From: Aestuariivita boseongensis
Lineage (GTDB): Bacteria > Pseudomonadota > Alphaproteobacteria > Rhodobacterales > Rhodobacteraceae
Reading direction: 5' to 3'
Assembly: GCF_001262635.1 (NCBI RefSeq)
Contig: NZ_JXYH01000007.1
Span: forward strand, 42,276-106,275
DNA length: 64,000 bases
Shown: positions 44,905 through 54,744 of the stretch, piece after piece
Layout of the letters: each line of letters starts with the position of its first letter
Numbering within the stretch: the first letter of the stretch is position 1
The notes under the pieces: generated by a model
The model's database searches: none
The model's input: the letters and a program-made list of their open reading frames with translations, nothing else
What the model was told of the DNA's origin: nothing
Program-made: the position numbers and the translations under genes

Positions 44905-47900
44905 TCAGCTACACCCGGACGTCGCGCCGCAGGTGTTGCATTTCATGCAGGTACCGTTGCGCACCAGCGTGTAGTTGCCGCATTCGCCGCACGGATCACC
45001 CTCATAGCCTTGCATCTTCGCCTTGGTGCGCGCGTCGATTTCCACCGTGCCACTCGCCATGGCTGTGGTCGTTGTGACCGTCGCCGTGGCTGTGGCTGTT
45101 TCAGGCACCAGGGTTTGCAGCGCGTTCACCGGATCGGCTGCACCATCCAGCGCCACCGCACCCATGGTCGCACCGCCACCCTGCAGAACTACCAGCTCTT
45201 GCGGCAGACGCTTGCGCAGATACCCGGTCGAGCTGATTTGTTTCAGCACTTCCAGTGACTTGGAGGCCGCGCTGTCGCTAAGCTCGGAGATATTGGCAAC
45301 CCCTTCCTCGGCCCCGCGGCCCAGGTCGTCAAAGGTGGCGCCTTCCGGCTTCACATGCGCCAGATCGGTTCGGTCGAGGTAAGACACGGCCAGTTCGCGG
45401 AACACGTAATCCAGAATGGATGTGGCGTTCTTAATCGAGTCGTTGCCCTGCACCATGCCCGCCGGTTCGAACTTGGTGAAGGTGAAGGCGTCCACGAACT
45501 CCTCCAGCGGCACACCGTATTGCAGACCAACCGACACAGCGATTGCGAAGTTGTTCATCATCGCCCGGAAGCCAGCGCCTTCCTTGTGCATGTCGATGAA
45601 GATCTCGCCGAGATTGCCGTCTTCATATTCGCCCGTGCGCAGATACACCTTGTGCCCGCCCACGATGGCCTTCTGGGTATAGCCCTTCCGCCGTTGCGGC
45701 ATCTTCTCACGATGGGAGCGCACGATTTCCTTGACGACGACCTTTTCGATCACCTTCTCGGCCAGCACAGCGGCTTTTTCGGTGACAGAGCCGCTTTCCA
45801 GCACCTCCTGCGCGTCCTCGTCATCCTCGACCAGGGCCGCCGCCAGAGGCTGGCTGAGTTTCGAGCCATCGCGATAGAGCGCATTGGCCTTCACCCCCAG
45901 CGACCAGCTGAGTTCATAGGCCTTCTGGCAATCCTCGATGGTCGCATCGTTCGGCATGTTAATGGTTTTGGAGATCGCGCCCGAGATAAAGCTCTGCGCT
46001 GCCGCCATCATGGTGATGTGGCTGTCGACCGACAGGAACCGCTTGCCTTTCTTGCCGCAGGGGTTGGCGCAATCGAAGATGTGGTAATGCTGCTCTTTCA
46101 GATGCGGCGCACCTTCCAGGGTCATCGTTCCACAGACATGGTCGTTCGCCGCCTCGATATCCGCCTTGGAGAACCCAAGGTGACGCAGCAGGTCAAACGT
46201 CGGATCGTTCAGCTTTTCTTTCGGCAAGCCAAGGACTTGCGTGCAGAACTCTTCGCCCAGTGTCCACTGATTGAAGACGAACCGGATGTCGAACGCACTT
46301 TCCAGCGCGGCGTCCACCTTGGCCAGCTCGTTCGGGCCAAAGCCGTGACCGGCAAGCGAGGTGTGGTTGATCCCCGGCGCGTTGCCGATGGTGCCATGCC
46401 CCACTGCGTAGGACACGATTTCCTCGATCTGGGCCGAGCTGTAGCCCAGCTTTTCCAGCGCCGAGGGGACCGACCGGTTGATGATCTTGAAATACCCGCC
46501 GCCAGCCAGCTTCTTGAACTTCACGAGGGCGAAGTCAGGCTCGATGCCTGTCGTGTCGCAATCCATCACCAGACCGATCGTGCCCGTGGGCGCGATCACC
46601 GTGGCCTGCGCATTGCGGTACCCGTGCTTTTCGCCGAGCTTCAGCGCCTCGTCCCAAGCCGACATCGCGATGTCGACCAGCCGCGCATCGGGGCAATTGG
46701 CATGATCCAGCGGCACGGGCTTCACGTTCACCTTCTCATAGCCGGTGGTCGCGCCATAGGCCGCGTTGCGGTGGTTGCGGATGACCCGCAGCATGTGATC
46801 GGCGTTCTTCTTGTAGCCCGGGAACGGCCCCAGCTCGCCTGCCATCTCGGCCGACGTGGCATAGGACACCCCCGTCATGATCGCTGTCAGCGCCCCACAA
46901 AGCGCGCGGCCCTCGTCGCTGTCATAGCCATGACCCATATTCATCAAGAGACCGCCGATATTGGCATAACCCAGACCCAGCGTGCGGAAGTCATAGGACC
47001 GCTGCGCAATCGCAGGGCTTGGGAACTGCGCCATCAGGACCGAAATTTCCAGCGTCACAGTCCACAGGCGTGTGGCGTGGATGTAATCCTCGACCTGGAA
47101 CTCATCATCCTTCAGGAAGGTGAGCAGGTTCATCGACGCCAGGTTACAGGCCGTGTCATCCAGGAACATGTATTCCGAGCACGGGTTCGATCCGCGGATC
47201 GCACCGTCTTCGGGGCATGTGTGCCAGGCATTCACCGTGTCGTGGTACTGGATGCCGGGATCGGCACAGGCCCATGCGGCATGTCCCACTTTCTCCCACA
47301 GCTCGCGGGCTTTGACGGTCTTGGCGACCGACCCGTCCGTGCGGTTTTTCAGCTCCCAATCGGCGTCCTTCTCGACAGCGTAAAGGAACGCGTCGGTGAC
47401 CCGGATGGAGTTGTTGGAGTTCTGACCCGAGACGGAGTTATAGGCCTCAGAGTCCCAATCCGTGTCATAGGTCGGGAATTCGATGCTGTCATGGCCCTGC
47501 TTGGCATAATCCAGCACGCGCTTGACGTAAGTCTCTGGGATCGCGACCTTTTTGGCCTCGCGAATGGCTTGCTTCAGCGCCTCGTTCTTCTTGGGATCAT
47601 AGGCATCATCCGCCGCGCCATCCCACGACTTGATCGCGGCAAAGAGGCCGTTCAGCTTCTGCTCGTGCATTTTCGAGCCGGCGACGATAGACGCCACCTT
47701 CTGCTCTTCCACGACCTTCCACTCGATGAATTCTTCGATATCGGGGTGGTCCGCATCCACGATCACCATTTTCGCCGCGCGGCGCGTGGTGCCGCCCGAT
47801 TTGATTGCGCCCGCTGCCCGGTCACCGATTTTCAGGAAGCCCATCAGGCCCGACGATTTACCGCCACCCGACAGCTTCTCCCCTTCCCCGCGAAGAAGCG

Positions 47901-48585
47901 AGAAGTTGGTGCCCGTGCCCGAGCCGTATTTGAACAGACGCGCTTCGCGGACCCACAGATCCATGATGCCGCCATCATTCACCAGATCGTCTTCAACGCC
48001 CTGGATAAAGCAGGCATGCGGTTGGGGATGCTCGTAGGAGGATTTCGACTTGGTCAGTTTGCCGGTCTTGTAGTCCACATAATGGTGACCCTGCGCCGGA
48101 CCGTCGATGCCATAGGCCCAGTGCAGGCCGGTGTTGAACCACTGCGGGCTGTTCGGTGCGGCCTTCTGCGTGGCCAGCATGAAGCGCATCTCGTCATAGT
48201 AGGCGCGCGCATCTTCCTCGGTGCTGAAATAGCCGCCCTTCCAGCCCCAATAGGCCCAGGCGCCTGCCAGGCGGTCGAACACCTGCTTGGACGAGGTCTC
48301 GCCGCCGAATTCCACGTCATCGCCATCGGGAACCGACCGCCACAGGAATTCGGGAACGCCTTTTTCTTTCACTTTCTTCAGTTTGCTGGGAACACCCGCC
48401 TTGCGGAAGTACTTCTGTGCGATCACGTCGCTGGCGACCTGGCTCCAGGTCGAGGGAACTTCGATGCCTTCCAGACGAAACACGATGGACCCGTCGGGAT
48501 TGCGAATCTCGGATGTGGCGGAAATGAAATCCAAATCGGCATATGCATCCTGGCCGGCTTTGGTGAATTTTCTTTCAATTTGCAT
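44905..48585 (-). CDS. nrdJ: B12-dependent (class II) ribonucleotide reductase NrdJ
   Basis: This 1226-residue adenosylcobalamin-dependent enzyme makes deoxyribonucleotides with or without oxygen. The catalytic core has [20 protein letters not shown] (about 507-526) and the C-terminus carries a zinc ribbon with CGECG and CMKCNTCG, thought to aid reduction of the active site. Length matches the long alphaproteobacterial form. I chose the ATG at 48585 because AGAGGCAG lies about 6 nt before it. The upstream region shows a candidate NrdR box but no cobalamin riboswitch. Confidence 0.96.
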   Translation of the reverse strand: MQIERKFTKAGQDAYADLDFISATSEIRNPDGSIVFRLEGIEVPSTWSQVASDVIAQKYFRKAGVPSKLKKVKEKGVPEFLWRSVPDGDDVEFGGETSSKQVFDRLAGAWAYWGWKGGYFSTEEDARAYYDEMRFMLATQKAAPNSPQWFNTGLHWAYGIDGPAQGHHYVDYKTGKLTKSKSSYEHPQPHACFIQGVEDDLVNDGGIMDLWVREARLFKYGSGTGTNFSLLRGEGEKLSGGGKSSGLMGFLKIGDRAAGAIKSGGTTRRAAKMVIVDADHPDIEEFIEWKVVEEQKVASIVAGSKMHEQKLNGLFAAIKSWDGAADDAYDPKKNEALKQAIREAKKVAIPETYVKRVLDYAKQGHDSIEFPTYDTDWDSEAYNSVSGQNSNNSIRVTDAFLYAVEKDADWELKNRTDGSVAKTVKARELWEKVGHAAWACADPGIQYHDTVNAWHTCPEDGAIRGSNPCSEYMFLDDTACNLASMNLLTFLKDDEFQVEDYIHATRLWTVTLEISVLMAQFPSPAIAQRSYDFRTLGLGYANIGGLLMNMGHGYDSDEGRALCGALTAIMTGVSYATSAEMAGELGPFPGYKKNADHMLRVIRNHRNAAYGATTGYEKVNVKPVPLDHANCPDARLVDIAMSAWDEALKLGEKHGYRNAQATVIAPTGTIGLVMDCDTTGIEPDFALVKFKKLAGGGYFKIINRSVPSALEKLGYSSAQIEEIVSYAVGHGTIGNAPGINHTSLAGHGFGPNELAKVDAALESAFDIRFVFNQWTLGEEFCTQVLGLPKEKLNDPTFDLLRHLGFSKADIEAANDHVCGTMTLEGAPHLKEQHYHIFDCANPCGKKGKRFLSVDSHITMMAAAQSFISGAISKTINMPNDATIEDCQKAYELSWSLGVKANALYRDGSKLSQPLAAALVEDDEDAQEVLESGSVTEKAAVLAEKVIEKVVVKEIVRSHREKMPQRRKGYTQKAIVGGHKVYLRTGEYEDGNLGEIFIDMHKEGAGFRAMMNNFAIAVSVGLQYGVPLEEFVDAFTFTKFEPAGMVQGNDSIKNATSILDYVFRELAVSYLDRTDLAHVKPEGATFDDLGRGAEEGVANISELSDSAASKSLEVLKQISSTGYLRKRLPQELVVLQGGGATMGAVALDGAADPVNALQTLVPETATATATVTTTTAMASGTVEIDARTKAKMQGYEGDPCGECGNYTLVRNGTCMKCNTCGATSGCS

Positions 48586-48775
48586 GTCGCTGCCTCTATT
48601 CAGCTTATTCCAATCACGCCCGCGCCACAGGCACGGTCCCCTCATCGCCAGGCTGCAACGGGCAACACTTTCCAACGCCCACACCACACAAAGGCGTGCA
48701 AGCACAGCGCGAATTCACATGTTCGACGTAGTGTTTTACCGTCCCAACCGTCGCGGGCCTCTCTGGCTTTTGACT

Positions 48776-48789
48776 ACCAGATATAGTGG
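48776..48789 (-). promoter_or_regulatory. candidate NrdR box in the nrdJ promoter region
   Basis: The imperfect palindrome ACCAGATATAGTGG, with an ATAT core, resembles the NrdR consensus (ACAC-n-ATAT-n-GTGT-like). On the minus strand its TATATC could be part of a -10 element, with TTGTGC 19 bp upstream. NrdR boxes usually come in pairs, and I could not find a convincing second one. Confidence 0.4.
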
Positions 48790-48831
48790 CATCACGACCG
48801 GCCAGCACAACTTGGCGTATCTTGCCCTATA

Positions 48832-48878
48832 GCGTCAACGCATTTTTGACACATTTTTTTAATAATTTCTGTTGACGC
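48832..48878. promoter_or_regulatory. inverted repeat GCGTCAAC/GTTGACGC around an AT-rich block
   Basis: An 8-bp perfect inverted repeat at 48832-48839 and 48871-48878 brackets about 31 bp of AT-rich DNA containing TTGACA and TAATAA. Both arms contain TTGAC, so it may hold divergent promoter elements or an operator. Confidence 0.4.
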
Positions 48879-48935
48879 GAATTCGGCGATTCTTCGGGGG
48901 CTGGGAAAACATGATTTTCCGACACATGTTTCGCC

Positions 48936-48972
48936 AGGAATCCGGCGCGCCGCCGGAATTATTCCTTTTTTT
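48936..48972 (+). terminator. orphan intrinsic terminator on the plus strand
   Basis: CCGGCG-cgc-CGCCGG is extended by an outer AGGAAT/ATTCCT stem across a 4-nt bulge, then seven T residues follow. No annotated plus-strand gene lies upstream within 4 kb, so it may end an unrecognised small transcript. Confidence 0.65.
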
Positions 48973-49085
48973 GATCAGGCTTTAGGCGACAAACTGCATA
49001 CATGCCCCTATGTTGGGGCCAGAGTTTCGCGCACTGGTTTATCGGTGTCGCGCAAACGCAACCCAAGATGCCCAGGGGGAATTCT

Positions 49086-49538
49086 GTGTCTACGAGACAA
49101 CGCCTGCTTTGCCACATTCTCCCCATCATTCTGTTTTTGGCTGCATGTGCACCACAAGATATGGGGCCATCTTCGGGCAAGGCACGATTCTCTGATTTTC
49201 CGGTCACCTTCTTTGACGCCTTCCGCGCCTCCTGCACCGGTCCCACCCGGTCTTTCCGCTCAACCGGCCGCGATGAGGTCGAATGCCGCGAGCTGATGCC
49301 CCCGCACATCACGGCTGCCTTCATCCTGGAATATACTGGCGTGCCCGAAGACCTGCCCCGCCTTGTCATCCGCTTTCGCGCAAAGCCGGACGCGGGCAGT
49401 TATCTTGTCAGCAATGATGTCTTTGTGAATGTCCCGCAGCGCGCGGGCGGTCCGCGCCAGGTGCCGTTTCAGGACGCGCGGCTCAGACGGCAGCTTGACC
49501 TGCTTTACATCAATGCTGGCGGCGTACCGGAAATGTGA
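49086..49538 (+). CDS. predicted lipoprotein of unknown function
   Basis: This 150-residue protein has a lipoprotein signal, ILPIILFLAAC with lipobox Cys at about residue 19. The mature part has two further Cys (SCTGP and VECRE) and no family I recognise. I chose the GTG because AGGGGGA lies 6-7 nt before it; in-frame ATGs upstream would extend the signal unnaturally. It probably sits in the inner or outer membrane facing the periplasm. It ends 12 bp before the convergent tRNA gene. Confidence 0.72.
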   Translation: MSTRQRLLCHILPIILFLAACAPQDMGPSSGKARFSDFPVTFFDAFRASCTGPTRSFRSTGRDEVECRELMPPHITAAFILEYTGVPEDLPRLVIRFRAKPDAGSYLVSNDVFVNVPQRAGGPRQVPFQDARLRRQLDLLYINAGGVPEM

Positions 49539-49550
49539 ATTTTCAGAAAA

Positions 49551-49627
49551 TGGTCGGGGCGGCAGGATTCGAACCTACGACCCCCTGTACCCAAAACAGG
49601 TGCGCTACCAGACTGCGCCACGCCCCG
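49551..49627 (-). tRNA. tRNA-Pro (UGG)
   Basis: On the minus strand the acceptor stem CGGGGCG pairs with CGCCCCG, the anticodon loop is TTTGGGT with anticodon TGG, the T arm contains GGTTCGAATCC, and CCA is encoded at the 3' end. The cloverleaf is complete with no intron. Confidence 0.96.
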
Positions 49628-49670
49628 AACCATGGGCGTTCCTATATCGGGCGTGCGGGTTTGAAAAGCC

Positions 49671-50144
49671 CTAACAGGGCCAAGCGGCAATCGCGGGATC
49701 GAAAACTTCGTGGCGCAGTTTCGTGCCCGGCCCGATCCCCAGCTGGCGCGCAAGTCCGCCGTTGATTTCCAGCACGACAAGGATGTTGTCCCCGCCCGGA
49801 ATCGGCGTCAGATCGCCGGGTATTGCGTTTTCATGCACGTGTTCGACCACGCCTGTTTCATTCACGAAGATCATGTCCAGGGGAATCAGCGTGTTCTTCA
49901 TCCAGAATGACACCCGCTGCGGCCGTTCATAGACAAACAGCATTCCGGACGACACAGGCAGGCTTTCGCGAAACATCAGCCCCTGCGACCGTTCGGCCGG
50001 GGTGTCGGCGATTTCAATATTGAAGAAGGACTGCCCCCCGCTGCCCGACAGCGTCACACGTTCCGGGCTGCAGGCAGCTGCAACCATGCCCGCGGTGAGA
50101 AAGAAAGCGGTGCAAATGACGAACGCGCGGCGAAAAGCCTGCAT
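49671..50144 (-). CDS. DUF192 family exported protein
   Basis: This 157-residue protein has a signal peptide (about 1-24, ending near VAA) and a DUF192 domain with ERSQGLMFRESLP (about 51-63), VSFWMKNTLIPLDMIFV (about 78-94) and HVHENAIPGD. Function is unproven. It shares one base with the cold-shock gene stop (TAATG), so it is coupled to that gene. Confidence 0.87.
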   Translation of the reverse strand: MQAFRRAFVICTAFFLTAGMVAAACSPERVTLSGSGGQSFFNIEIADTPAERSQGLMFRESLPVSSGMLFVYERPQRVSFWMKNTLIPLDMIFVNETGVVEHVHENAIPGDLTPIPGGDNILVVLEINGGLARQLGIGPGTKLRHEVFDPAIAAWPC

Positions 50145-50686
50145 TATTCGGTGTGCCCTTCCTCGGACAGGCCCATTTCCCATGGGAAGACCTGCGCGGC
50201 CATCCGGCCACGTTTACCGTCGATCACGCGCAACGCAAGCGCCTCGCCCGGCTGCACATCCGACAAGCCCGACAAGCGCAACACTTCTATGTGCAGGAAC
50301 ACATCCTCGGGCTTGCCAAACACATTGGCAAAGCCAAAGCCCTTGACCTTGTCGAACCATTTCACCCGACCGGGCTCAAGAGGGATGGCTTCAAGATCTT
50401 CGGCCTCGACCTCCGCCAGATCGCGCAGGCCGCCATTCTCTTCACGCTCGGGCGGTGAGATGCTGATGATCTCCGCTGCCTGCACGCCGCGATCGGTGTT
50501 GTGGGTAACAACCTCGATCCGCGCGTCATCCGCGACCGAATTCTGACCGAAGTTCCGCAGGACGTTCACATGCAGCAGAATGTCCGGCCCGCCCGCATCT
50601 GCAACGACGAACCCAAACCCTTTCACAGGATCGAACCATTTCACACGTCCGACCACCTGTTGGAGATTATTGAGATCTTCCGCCAC
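50144..50686 (-). CDS. tandem cold-shock-domain protein
   Basis: This 180-residue protein has two cold-shock domains. The first has GRVKWFDPVKGFGFV near residue 12 and the second GRVKWFDKVKGFGFA near residue 105, each with the RNP1 aromatic motif, joined by an acidic linker. It binds single-stranded nucleic acid and may act as an RNA chaperone. The double-domain form is typical of alphaproteobacteria. I chose the GTG at 50686 (N-terminus VAEDLNN) because GGA lies 9 nt upstream; a GTG at 50701 would add five residues. Confidence 0.9.
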   Translation of the reverse strand: MAEDLNNLQQVVGRVKWFDPVKGFGFVVADAGGPDILLHVNVLRNFGQNSVADDARIEVVTHNTDRGVQAAEIISISPPEREENGGLRDLAEVEAEDLEAIPLEPGRVKWFDKVKGFGFANVFGKPEDVFLHIEVLRLSGLSDVQPGEALALRVIDGKRGRMAAQVFPWEMGLSEEGHTE

Positions 50687-50803
50687 AGAATCTGTCCACA
50701 CCAGTTAACAGCCTTGCTTCACACCCCTAGTCTTGCGCGAAACAGGCCCAAGATATCAAGGCTTATTAAATTCAATGTTTTCAATGCATTGCATTTCGCG
50801 TCA

Positions 50804-50816
50804 CGTGAAATTCACG
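50804..50816. promoter_or_regulatory. 13-bp palindrome CGTGAAATTCACG
   Basis: This near-perfect palindrome spans the pdxH stop region, upstream of the cold-shock gene on the same strand. It could be an operator or a small hairpin; I cannot assign a factor. Confidence 0.3.
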
Positions 50817-51417
50817 GGTTCAACCGTTGGATTCCCCATTTCGCAGTCGGATCCGGTCGCGTCCAGCGGAACCGGTCGTGCAACCGGAAGGCGCCATCGG
50901 CCCAGAACTCTATCTCTAATGGGGTAATCCGGTAGCCGCCCCAAAAGGGCGGACGCGCGGGATTTGTCCCCTTTTGCGCGGTGATCTTGGCCACCTCAGC
51001 CATGAGGCTTGCGCGGCTGGACAAGGGACGCGACTGCGCCGAAGCCCAGGCCCCCAAACGGCTTTTCAGCGAGCGCGACGCGTAATAGGCATCCGCCTGC
51101 GGGCCCTCTTCCTTTTCGATCAGCCCGCGCACCCGGATCTGACGGCGCAGGGATTTCCAGTGCATCACGAAAGCGGCCTTGCCCGCGTGATCCAACTCCT
51201 GCGCTTTCTGGCTTTCGTAGTTGGTGTAAAAGACGAAGGCGCGATCCTCGATTTCCTTCAGCAGCACCATGCGCACATTGGGCAGCCCATCGGCATCAAC
51301 CGTGGACAGCGCAATCGCATTGGGATCGTTCGGCTCGGAGGTCTCGGCCTCTGCCAGCCAGCTGCGCGCGATCTCGAACGGGTCGTCGCCCGCGAATATC
51401 CCGTCTCTGTCACTCAT
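50812..51417 (-). CDS. pdxH: pyridoxamine 5'-phosphate oxidase
   Basis: This 201-residue FMN enzyme oxidises PNP or PMP to pyridoxal phosphate. It has VRMVLLKEI (about 48-56), [13 protein letters not shown] (about 63-75) and the C-terminal FRWTR-type block with NP at the end (RLNP). It is complete and divergent from fabI. Confidence 0.94.
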   Translation of the reverse strand: MSDRDGIFAGDDPFEIARSWLAEAETSEPNDPNAIALSTVDADGLPNVRMVLLKEIEDRAFVFYTNYESQKAQELDHAGKAAFVMHWKSLRRQIRVRGLIEKEEGPQADAYYASRSLKSRLGAWASAQSRPLSSRASLMAEVAKITAQKGTNPARPPFWGGYRITPLEIEFWADGAFRLHDRFRWTRPDPTAKWGIQRLNP

Positions 51418-51523
51418 TCTGCGATCGCTCCTTCTTGTCGATGCTTCGCGCGCGGGCTTGAAGCAGACGGGTCAATCGCCTAAAGGTCTGCTCCAGTCAA
51501 GAACAGTGGGCAAGGTGACCTCG

Positions 51524-52330
51524 ATGTCAAATCAACTCATGGCGGGCAAGCGGGGTCTGATCATGGGCCTGGCCAATGACAAATCCATCGCGTGGGGCAT
51601 TGCCAAGGCCGCGGCCGATGCCGGGGCCGAGCTGGCTTTTTCCTATCAGGGCGAGGCGCTGAAGAAACGGGTGGATCCGCTGGCCGCTCAATTGGGCAGT
51701 GACATCGTCCTGCCCTGCGACGTGAGCGACGAGGCGTCTATGGATGCTTTGTTTGCCGAACTGAAAACCCGCTGGGGCAACTTGGACTTCGTCGTCCACG
51801 CCATTGGTTTTTCTGACAAAAACGAATTGCGCGGCCGGTATGTGGACACCACGCGCGGCAATTTCCAGATGTCGATGGATATCTCGGTCTATTCCTTCAC
51901 GGCCGTGGTTCAGCGCGCCGAAAAGATGATGAACTCCGGCGGATCGGCCCTGACGCTGACCTATTACGGGGCCGAAAAGGTCATGCCGCATTACAACGTG
52001 ATGGGTGTGGCCAAGGCCGCGCTTGAGGCATCGGTGCGCTATCTTGCCGAAGATCTGGGCAAGGACGGCATCCGCGTGAACGCGATCAGCGCCGGTCCCA
52101 TCAAGACGCTGGCCGCCTCTGGCATCGGTGATTTCCGCTATATCATGAAGTGGAACGAATATAACTCGCCCCTGCGCCGCAATGTGACGATTGATGATGT
52201 GGGCAACACCGCGCTGTATCTGCTCTCTGATCTGGGGTCGGGCGTGACCGGCGAAGTGCTGCATGTGGATGCGGGATATCACGTGGTGGGCATGAAAGCG
52301 GTCGACGCGCCCGATATCTCCAAGGGGTAA
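51524..52330 (+). CDS. fabI: enoyl-[acyl-carrier-protein] reductase FabI
   Basis: This 268-residue NADH-dependent reductase of fatty acid synthesis has GLANDKSIAWGIA (15-27) and the active-site pair Tyr and Lys in YYGAEKVMPHYNVMGVAKAA (about 146-165), spaced YxxxxxxK as in FabI. I chose the ATG at 51524 because AAGGTGA precedes it. Confidence 0.95.
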   Translation: MSNQLMAGKRGLIMGLANDKSIAWGIAKAAADAGAELAFSYQGEALKKRVDPLAAQLGSDIVLPCDVSDEASMDALFAELKTRWGNLDFVVHAIGFSDKNELRGRYVDTTRGNFQMSMDISVYSFTAVVQRAEKMMNSGGSALTLTYYGAEKVMPHYNVMGVAKAALEASVRYLAEDLGKDGIRVNAISAGPIKTLAASGIGDFRYIMKWNEYNSPLRRNVTIDDVGNTALYLLSDLGSGVTGEVLHVDAGYHVVGMKAVDAPDISKG

Positions 52331-52335
52331 CGCAG

Positions 52336-52938
52336 ATGAGCTGGGAGAGCCTGCTTGCCTTCAACCTGGTTCTGATGGCGGCCATTGCCTCCCCCGGTGC
52401 TGCTCTTTTGTATTTCATCAAGACGACGGTGATGTCCGGCCGCGCGGCGGGCATGGCGACCGGGCTTGGCCTTGGAACGGCCGCCGCGCTGTGGACGCTG
52501 GCGGCGCTGCTGGGGCTTGAGACGGTCTTTGCGCTGTTTCCCTGGACCTATACAGCGCTCAAGATCGCAGGCGCGGCCTATCTGATCTGGATTGCGATCC
52601 AGACCTGGCGGCATGCGCGCGATCCCCTGCCCGAAGCCCCTGCCCGGCACGGCAAATCGGCATTGTCCGGGTTTCTGGTGAACGCTGGAAATCCGAAGTC
52701 CATGCTGTTCGCGGCAGCGGTGATTGTCGTCGTCTTTCCACAGGGCCTGACCGCCCCGCAGATCGGGCTGATCGTTCTGAACCATTTCCTGGTCGAACTG
52801 GCGTTTTATGCGCTGTTCGCCGTCGCTTTGGGATCCGCGCCGGCGCGGCGCGGTTATCTGGGCTTGAAACCCGTGCTTGACCGCATTGCCGCGACGCTTC
52901 TGGGCGCGCTGGGTCTGCGACTTCTGATCGAAAGGTAA
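52336..52938 (+). CDS. LysE/RhtB family exporter
   Basis: This 200-residue protein has about six membrane segments and the LysE-family block [15 protein letters not shown] (about 111-125). It probably exports an amino acid or similar metabolite. It starts 5 bp after fabI. Confidence 0.87.
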   Translation: MSWESLLAFNLVLMAAIASPGAALLYFIKTTVMSGRAAGMATGLGLGTAAALWTLAALLGLETVFALFPWTYTALKIAGAAYLIWIAIQTWRHARDPLPEAPARHGKSALSGFLVNAGNPKSMLFAAAVIVVVFPQGLTAPQIGLIVLNHFLVELAFYALFAVALGSAPARRGYLGLKPVLDRIAATLLGALGLRLLIER

Positions 52939-52942
52939 TTTC

Positions 52943-53446
52943 ATGGCCGAACGTTTGCCGCACGAAAAGGGCTTCCATGTCAGCTGGGACCAGATCCACC
53001 GCGATGCGCGCGCTTTGGCGTGGCGGCTGGATGGCAAGGGCCCCGATGACGGCGCGTGGCGCGCGATCGTGGCCATCACGCGCGGCGGCATGGCGCCCGC
53101 GATGATCGTGGCGCGCGAACTGGATATCCGCACCGTCGATACGATCAGCGTCAAAAGCTATGACCATCAGAACCAGTCCGAGGCCATGGTGCTGAAATCC
53201 CCGGATGCGCAGATGATGGGCGATGGCACCGGCATTCTGGTGATCGACGATCTGGTCGACAGCGGCAAAACGCTGGAACTGGTGCGCCAGCTTTATCCCA
53301 ATGCGCATTTCGCCACCGTTTATGCCAAACCCAAGGGCGAACCGCAGGTCGACACCTTTATCACCGGCGTCAGCCAGGATACGTGGATTTTCTTCCCCTG
53401 GGATATGGCCCTGCAATATGTCGAGCCCTATCGCGGCAAGGATTGA
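52943..53446 (+). CDS. gpt: xanthine-guanine phosphoribosyltransferase
   Basis: This 167-residue enzyme converts xanthine or guanine to the nucleotide. It has [17 protein letters not shown] (about 44-60) and the PRPP loop [15 protein letters not shown] (about 98-112). It lies 4 bp after the exporter gene. The window also has hpt, so salvage of both oxo-purine types is covered. Confidence 0.93.
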   Translation: MAERLPHEKGFHVSWDQIHRDARALAWRLDGKGPDDGAWRAIVAITRGGMAPAMIVARELDIRTVDTISVKSYDHQNQSEAMVLKSPDAQMMGDGTGILVIDDLVDSGKTLELVRQLYPNAHFATVYAKPKGEPQVDTFITGVSQDTWIFFPWDMALQYVEPYRGKD

Positions 53447-53457
53447 GCCGGCACCCG

Positions 53458-53476
53458 GATTTTTCGTAGAAAAATC
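53458..53476. repeat. palindrome GATTTTTC-gta-GAAAAATC
   Basis: An 8-bp stem with a 3-nt loop lies between co-directional gpt and the aminotransferase gene. It resembles the A/T-rich palindromes at the convergent junctions. Confidence 0.6.
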
Positions 53477-53508
53477 TTCAGCCTGACACCTGTGAACCGG
53501 AGTTTTCC

Positions 53509-54684
53509 ATGGCCCTTGCCCGCACCGCCACCACCTTTGCCCCTCCGGTGATGGAGGCGCGTCGCTGGCTGGAGGGCGTCGCCTTCCCCGCCGACCGCCC
53601 ACTGATCAATGTCAGCCAGGCCGCGCCGGTCGATCCGCCGCCGCAAGCCCTGCGCGAGGTGATGGCCCAGGTCGCGCTGACCGATGACAGCGCGCATCTT
53701 TATGGCCCCGTTCTGGGCCTGCCCGCCTTGCGCGAGGAACTGGCCCGCCAATGCTCCAGCCACTATGGCGGAGAGGTCAGTGCCCCCCAGGTCGCCATCA
53801 CGTCAGGTTGCAACCAGGCCTTTTGTGCCGCTGTCACGGCCATCGCGAATGAAGGCGACAGCATCCTCCTGCCCACACCGTGGTATTTCAACCACGTGAT
53901 GTGGCTTCAGATGCAGGGAGTGGAGATTGCAGCGCTGGACACCGATGCCGAGCTTTTGCCTGACCCCGATCAAGCCGCCGCACTGATCACGGACCGGACC
54001 CGCGCCATCGTTCTTGTGACCCCCAACAATCCCGGCGGTGTGGAATACCCCGCCGATCTGGTGCGGGCCTTCTTCGAACTGGCCAAATCGCGCGGCATCA
54101 AGCTGATCATCGACGAGACCTATCGCGATTTCGACAGCCGCTCGGGCCCGCCGCATGATCTGTTTCAGGATCCCGACTGGCCCGACACTCTGATCCACCT
54201 CTATTCCTTCTCCAAGGCCTATCGGCTCACCGGGCATCGCGTAGGCGCACTGGTCGGCAATCCCGCCCTTCTGGCCGAGGTCGAGAAGTTTCTCGATACG
54301 GTCGCGATCTGCCCCAACCAGATCGGTCAGTATGCGGCACTTTGGGGGATGCAGAACCTGTCGCAATGGCTGGCCGGAGAACGGGCCGAGATCCTGGACC
54401 GCCGCGCCGCCATCGAAGAGGGGTTTCCCGCCCTTTCGGCCAAAGGATGGGAACTGCGGGGCCTGGGTGCGTATTTCGCCTATGTCCGACACCCGTTCGA
54501 CATTCCGTCTGCGGAACTGGCCCCGAGACTTGTGAAAGACGCGGGCATCCTGCTTCTGCCCGGCTCCATGTTCCGCCCCGACGGCGCACCAGATGCGGAC
54601 CGCGAATTGCGCGTCGCTTTTGCCAATCTGGACCGGGCAGGAATTGGGCAGCTCTTCACACGTTTGCAAGGCCTATCGTTCTGA
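53509..54684 (+). CDS. class I/II PLP-dependent aminotransferase
   Basis: This 391-residue fold-type I aminotransferase has the cofactor Lys in SFSKAYRLTGHRVG (about 240-253), TPNNPGGV (about 167-174) and LIIDETYRDF. Its amino donor cannot be read from sequence. It has the normal full length. Confidence 0.9.
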   Translation: MALARTATTFAPPVMEARRWLEGVAFPADRPLINVSQAAPVDPPPQALREVMAQVALTDDSAHLYGPVLGLPALREELARQCSSHYGGEVSAPQVAITSGCNQAFCAAVTAIANEGDSILLPTPWYFNHVMWLQMQGVEIAALDTDAELLPDPDQAAALITDRTRAIVLVTPNNPGGVEYPADLVRAFFELAKSRGIKLIIDETYRDFDSRSGPPHDLFQDPDWPDTLIHLYSFSKAYRLTGHRVGALVGNPALLAEVEKFLDTVAICPNQIGQYAALWGMQNLSQWLAGERAEILDRRAAIEEGFPALSAKGWELRGLGAYFAYVRHPFDIPSAELAPRLVKDAGILLLPGSMFRPDGAPDADRELRVAFANLDRAGIGQLFTRLQGLSF

Positions 54685-54744
54685 CCTTGCCCCCCTGCCC
54701 GCTGCATCGTATGCACGGGGCCGAACAATCCTGTCGGGGGCATC

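Larger units (their letters stand above)
48586..49085. other. 500-bp divergent intergenic region upstream of nrdJ
   Basis: The region lies between nrdJ (minus) and a lipoprotein gene (plus). It holds a candidate NrdR box, an AT-rich block flanked by an 8-bp inverted repeat, a plus-strand terminator hairpin and, at 49004-49019, the small hairpin GCCCC-tatgtt-GGGGC. I see no conserved protein in any frame. Confidence 0.6.

Noticed and set aside
45355..48786. Very long plus-strand open frame (over 1,100 codons) opposite nrdJ
   Set aside because: It is an antisense shadow of the GC-rich nrdJ gene; its translation shows no family pattern and has the composition typical of a reversed frame.
48586..48850. 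Cobalamin riboswitch upstream of nrdJ
   Set aside because: I found no B12-box-like sequence or matching stem pattern in the leader.
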